DNA of 48,800 nt from Deltaproteobacteria bacterium (GTDB lineage Bacteria > Myxococcota_A > UBA9160 > SZUA-336). Shown piece by piece: positions 46,493-48,800 of the stretch (its first letter is position 1; each line of letters begins with the position of its first letter). The notes below the pieces were generated by a model, which searched no databases, was not told the DNA's origin, and saw only the letters and a program-made list of their open reading frames with translations. The DNA is taken from positions 1-48,800 of the forward strand of contig JAJDAK010000084.1 of NCBI GenBank assembly GCA_029261895.1. Reading direction: 5' to 3'. The position numbers and the translations under genes were made by a program.

Positions 46493-47683
46493 CTATGCCG
46501 CCTCAAAGAGTGAAGCGAGGCCCTGACCACCACCGATGCACATGGTCACGATGCCGTAGCGCTTGCCCTGGCGCTTCAACTCGCGGAGCAGAGCGCCGGT
46601 CATGCGCGAGCCCGTCATGCCGTACGGATGACCGATCGAAATCGAACCGCCGTTGGGATTCAATTTCTCGTCGGCAATCCCGAGTGTTCGCTGGCAATAC
46701 AGCAACTGCGATGCAAAGGCCTCGTTGAGTTCGACGATATCGATATCGTCGATCGTCAGTCCGTGTCGCTTGAGCAGCTTCGGCACCGCGAAGACGGGAC
46801 CGATGCCCATCTCTTCGGGACCACAACCCGCAACCGCGGTACCTCGGTAGTAGCCAAGCGGCTGCAGACCGAGTTGCTTCGCACGATCCGCAGACATCAC
46901 CAACGTGGCCGAAGCACCGTCGGAAAACTGCGACGCGTTACCCGCGGTGACGGTTCCCTTTTCCTTATCAAAGGCGGGTGCCAATCCGGCAAGGCCTTCG
47001 AGTGTGGTGCCCGGACGGTTGCATTCGTCGCGATCGACGACGCAATCCTCTTCGTACGGCTCTTCGCCCTTCTTGATCACATTGCGACGCGTCTTCATCG
47101 GCGAAATTTCGTCGTTGAAGGTGCCGTTCTCCTGAGCCGCCGCGGTACGCTGCTGGCTCTTCAACGCGTAGGCGTCCTGATCTTCGCGCGAGACGCCGTA
47201 GCGCTGCGCCACGATCTCTGCCGTCTGCCCCATACCCATGTAGATGCCGTTGTACATCTCGGCAGCCTTGGGGTTGAGAATGCGGGTCATGTTCTGCGTG
47301 CCATCGGCCATCAGCGAGATCGTCTCGACGCCGCTACCAATCGCAACATCCGCACCCTCGTTGATGATGTGATGGGCAGCCATCATCACGGCCTGGGAGC
47401 CGGAGGAACAAAAACGGTTCACCGTGGTCGCGGCCACCGTCTGTGGTAGGCCGGAAACCAGCGCCGCCACGCGGGCCACGTTCATGCCCTGGGAGCCTTC
47501 CGGGAAGCCACAGCCCGCGATCACATCTTCGACCTCGGCCTTATCGACGTTGGGGTTTCGCTCGAAGAGAGCGGCGTAAGTATGCGCCAACATGTCGTCA
47601 GGGCGGGTTATGTTGAAGGAGCCGCGGAATGACTTCGCGAGTCCGGTTCGAACACTGTCTACGATCACTGCCTCTCGGGCCAT
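46493..47683 (-). CDS. Acetyl-CoA C-acyltransferase (thiolase)
   Basis: The 396-aa thiolase has the nucleophile Cys92 (NRFCSSGSQAV), His352 (IGHPYGMTG) and the second Cys382 (TMCIGGGQG). It carries out thiolytic cleavage of 3-ketoacyl-CoA (FadA/FadI-type) or the reverse condensation; the sequence alone does not separate them. It is the first gene of the thiolase-AKR-hydantoinase-polB operon. A GGAGG-like site precedes ATG 47683. Confidence 0.95.
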   Translation of the reverse strand: MAREAVIVDSVRTGLAKSFRGSFNITRPDDMLAHTYAALFERNPNVDKAEVEDVIAGCGFPEGSQGMNVARVAALVSGLPQTVAATTVNRFCSSGSQAVMMAAHHIINEGADVAIGSGVETISLMADGTQNMTRILNPKAAEMYNGIYMGMGQTAEIVAQRYGVSREDQDAYALKSQQRTAAAQENGTFNDEISPMKTRRNVIKKGEEPYEEDCVVDRDECNRPGTTLEGLAGLAPAFDKEKGTVTAGNASQFSDGASATLVMSADRAKQLGLQPLGYYRGTAVAGCGPEEMGIGPVFAVPKLLKRHGLTIDDIDIVELNEAFASQLLYCQRTLGIADEKLNPNGGSISIGHPYGMTGSRMTGALLRELKRQGKRYGIVTMCIGGGQGLASLFEAA

Positions 47684-47745
47684 CGGGGAACCTCCTGGTC
47701 CTCTAGGGGTTTAGGGGCCGCATCATACGCGCATTCGGCGCTAAA

Positions 47746-47822
47746 TGGCGCACCCGCAGGGACTCGAACCCCGAACCCCCTGATCCGAAGTCAGGTGCTC
47801 TATCCAATTGAGCCACGGGTGC
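47746..47822 (-). tRNA. tRNA-Arg (anticodon TCG)
   Basis: The minus strand cloverleaf has acceptor GCACCCG with CGGGTGC, D-arm TGGCTCAATTGGATAGAGC, anticodon loop CTTCGGA (anticodon TCG, codon CGA) and T-arm GGGGTTCGAGTCCCT. The discriminator is G and CCA is encoded (47746-47748). It lies upstream of the thiolase operon. The stretch 47823-48029 holds nothing recognisable. Confidence 0.97.
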
Positions 47823-48029
47823 GTGGCCCGGACTTTAGCAAGACCGGGGGGTTTTGCAGCCTGGAAACGCCACCCCCAGACGGGATCCGCACACTATATG
47901 GGTGGATGGGCAAAAATCGCTGCAAACACGAATCGCTACAGGTAAACCCAGGCAGATGGCCGGACCTCGTTCGTCAATGTGCCCATGCACTGATAAAGTC
48001 GTGGTGGTGGCTGAGTAGGAAAAGCTGAC

Positions 48030-48800
48030 ATGCGTAGGTTCCGGATTTCGTTACTGATCTTTTTCGCCCTATCGACGCTTGGCGCGGAGTATCGCTTCTA
48101 CCACCCGGATGCGTTGGGTTCGAACGTGGTCGTGACCGATCGATCGGGCAATGTCGTGCAGCGGATGGTGTACGCGCCATACGGCGATCTCCGCAAAGTG
48201 ATTAATGGCGAGGGACAGTCGATCGCAGCGTCAGCTGACGATGTGCGTCACCGGTTCACGGGCCAAGAATTCGATCCGGAAAGCGGCCTTCATTACCTCG
48301 GCGCGCGCTCCTATGATTCTTTCGTGGGACGCTTCATGTCGTCCGATCCCATTTGGATCAACGGTGACCATACGAAAGCGCTCACGGCGCTGAGCGATAA
48401 CCCCGCGATACTGAACACACATGCGTATACGTTTAACCGCCCCACCGTCTTCGTAGACCCAGGCGGCGAATTCGCTTCGCTCGTCGCCAGGATTCTCATG
48501 GGGATCGCGGCTGCCGCAAGCAACCCGGCGTTGACCGCGCACGTTGCAACCGAAGCTGCGGATGGTTTCGAGTCGTTCATGCAGAGCGGCGAAGCCACCC
48601 TTGAGAATCCGAGCGCAGAGAACCTATCCGCCTTCGTGGGCACGGGTGTTCTTGCTGCAGCCGGGACGATCGGGGGTCCCGCGGGTAAAGCGGGTACGAA
48701 GTTGCTAATGAAAGGCGCTGCGAAGACGATTTTGCTCGGACCCGCGGTTACACGTAAAACTGATGACGTAGCCGGCGCACTGGTTGCAGCGATCAAGAAG
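48030..48800 (+). CDS. RHS-repeat-associated core protein, secreted, 3' end outside the window
   Basis: An open frame of 257 codons runs to the window edge. A signal-like N-terminus (RISLLIFFALSTLGAEY) leads directly into the RHS-associated core: YHPDALGSNVVVTD, MVYAPYGD, FTGQEFDPESGLHYLGARSYD and GRFMSSDPI. The core is followed by a variable C-terminal tail, Ala/Gly-rich here (GGPAGKAGTKLLMKG). Full RHS/YD proteins have hundreds to thousands of repeat residues before this core; here they are missing. It may be an orphan RHS tip (toxin carrier remnant) made secretable by a new signal. AGGA lies 9 nt before the ATG. Confidence 0.8.
   Translation, partial: MRRFRISLLIFFALSTLGAEYRFYHPDALGSNVVVTDRSGNVVQRMVYAPYGDLRKVINGEGQSIAASADDVRHRFTGQEFDPESGLHYLGARSYDSFVGRFMSSDPIWINGDHTKALTALSDNPAILNTHAYTFNRPTVFVDPGGEFASLVARILMGIAAAASNPALTAHVATEAADGFESFMQSGEATLENPSAENLSAFVGTGVLAAAGTIGGPAGKAGTKLLMKGAAKTILLGPAVTRKTDDVAGALVAAIKK

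Noticed and set aside
46628..47449. 273-codon plus-strand frame
   Set aside because: Antisense to the thiolase gene with its intact active-site residues; no start signal or recognisable domain.
1..48800. CRISPR array, prophage or rRNA operon
   Set aside because: No regularly spaced repeat-spacer array, no phage structural genes and no rRNA sequence were seen on either strand.

Overview
The window reads as chromosome of a Gram-negative, free-living bacterium, most likely a deltaproteobacterial-type lineage (Myxococcota / Desulfobacterota / Binatota-like). The reasons are: moderately high GC; tig-clpP-clpX-lon order; a Vibrio TonB2-like energy-transduction operon; a PEP-CTERM protein; a type I cyclic-di-GMP riboswitch; and secreted proteins with repeated Cys modules of a kind I associate with uncultivated deltaproteobacterial relatives. 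The lineage call is inference and no marker here is decisive.

Layout. 1-1218: the end of an IS481-like element, tRNA-Val(TAC), a REP-associated tyrosine transposase and a 40-bp direct repeat. 1219-6884 (-): protein quality-control cluster tig-clpP-clpX-lon. 6979-12918: an MscS channel, a TMTC-like membrane TPR protein, an unknown protein, an aldo/keto reductase, a secreted coiled-coil protein and a glycine-zipper lipoprotein. 12990-30559: a large envelope locus, the core of the window. 30573-31592: a hicAB toxin-antitoxin pair between imperfect direct repeats, the second of which runs into the 3' end of tRNA-Leu(TAG). 31772-34735: a PEP-CTERM protein, then a c-di-GMP riboswitch ahead of a secreted beta-propeller protein. 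35014-39649: a chemoreceptor, tRNA-Lys(CTT) and an S41 lipoprotein protease. 39636-47683 (-): thiolase, aldo/keto reductase, fused hydantoinase/oxoprolinase and DNA polymerase II in one tight operon. The end holds tRNA-Arg(TCG) and a truncated-looking RHS-core protein that runs off the window.

The envelope locus. A tightly packed minus-strand operon (28292 to 20029) encodes DUF3450, a TtpC-like long ExbB, ExbB, ExbD, a 7-repeat HAF beta-propeller protein, a second ExbD, TonB, a penicillin-binding transpeptidase fused to a TonB C-terminal domain, and a TPR protein. Downstream on the same strand lie a large TonB-dependent receptor, a secreted beta-helix-like protein and a secreted protein with a WDFSQYFGDG motif. 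A close paralogue of the last, ending in a dockerin-like domain, is divergently transcribed from the other end of the operon. The backbone matches the Vibrio TonB2 cluster (DUF3450, TtpC, ExbB2, ExbD2, TonB2, TPR). The PBP-TonB fusion, the second ExbD and the HAF propeller are extra.

Regulation. Pho-box-like 11-bp-period repeats lie in the divergent promoter of the operon, upstream of the receptor and upstream of the coiled-coil gene at 11821. This makes a phosphate-starvation or related OmpR-family control plausible, though no phosphate gene is visible in the window.
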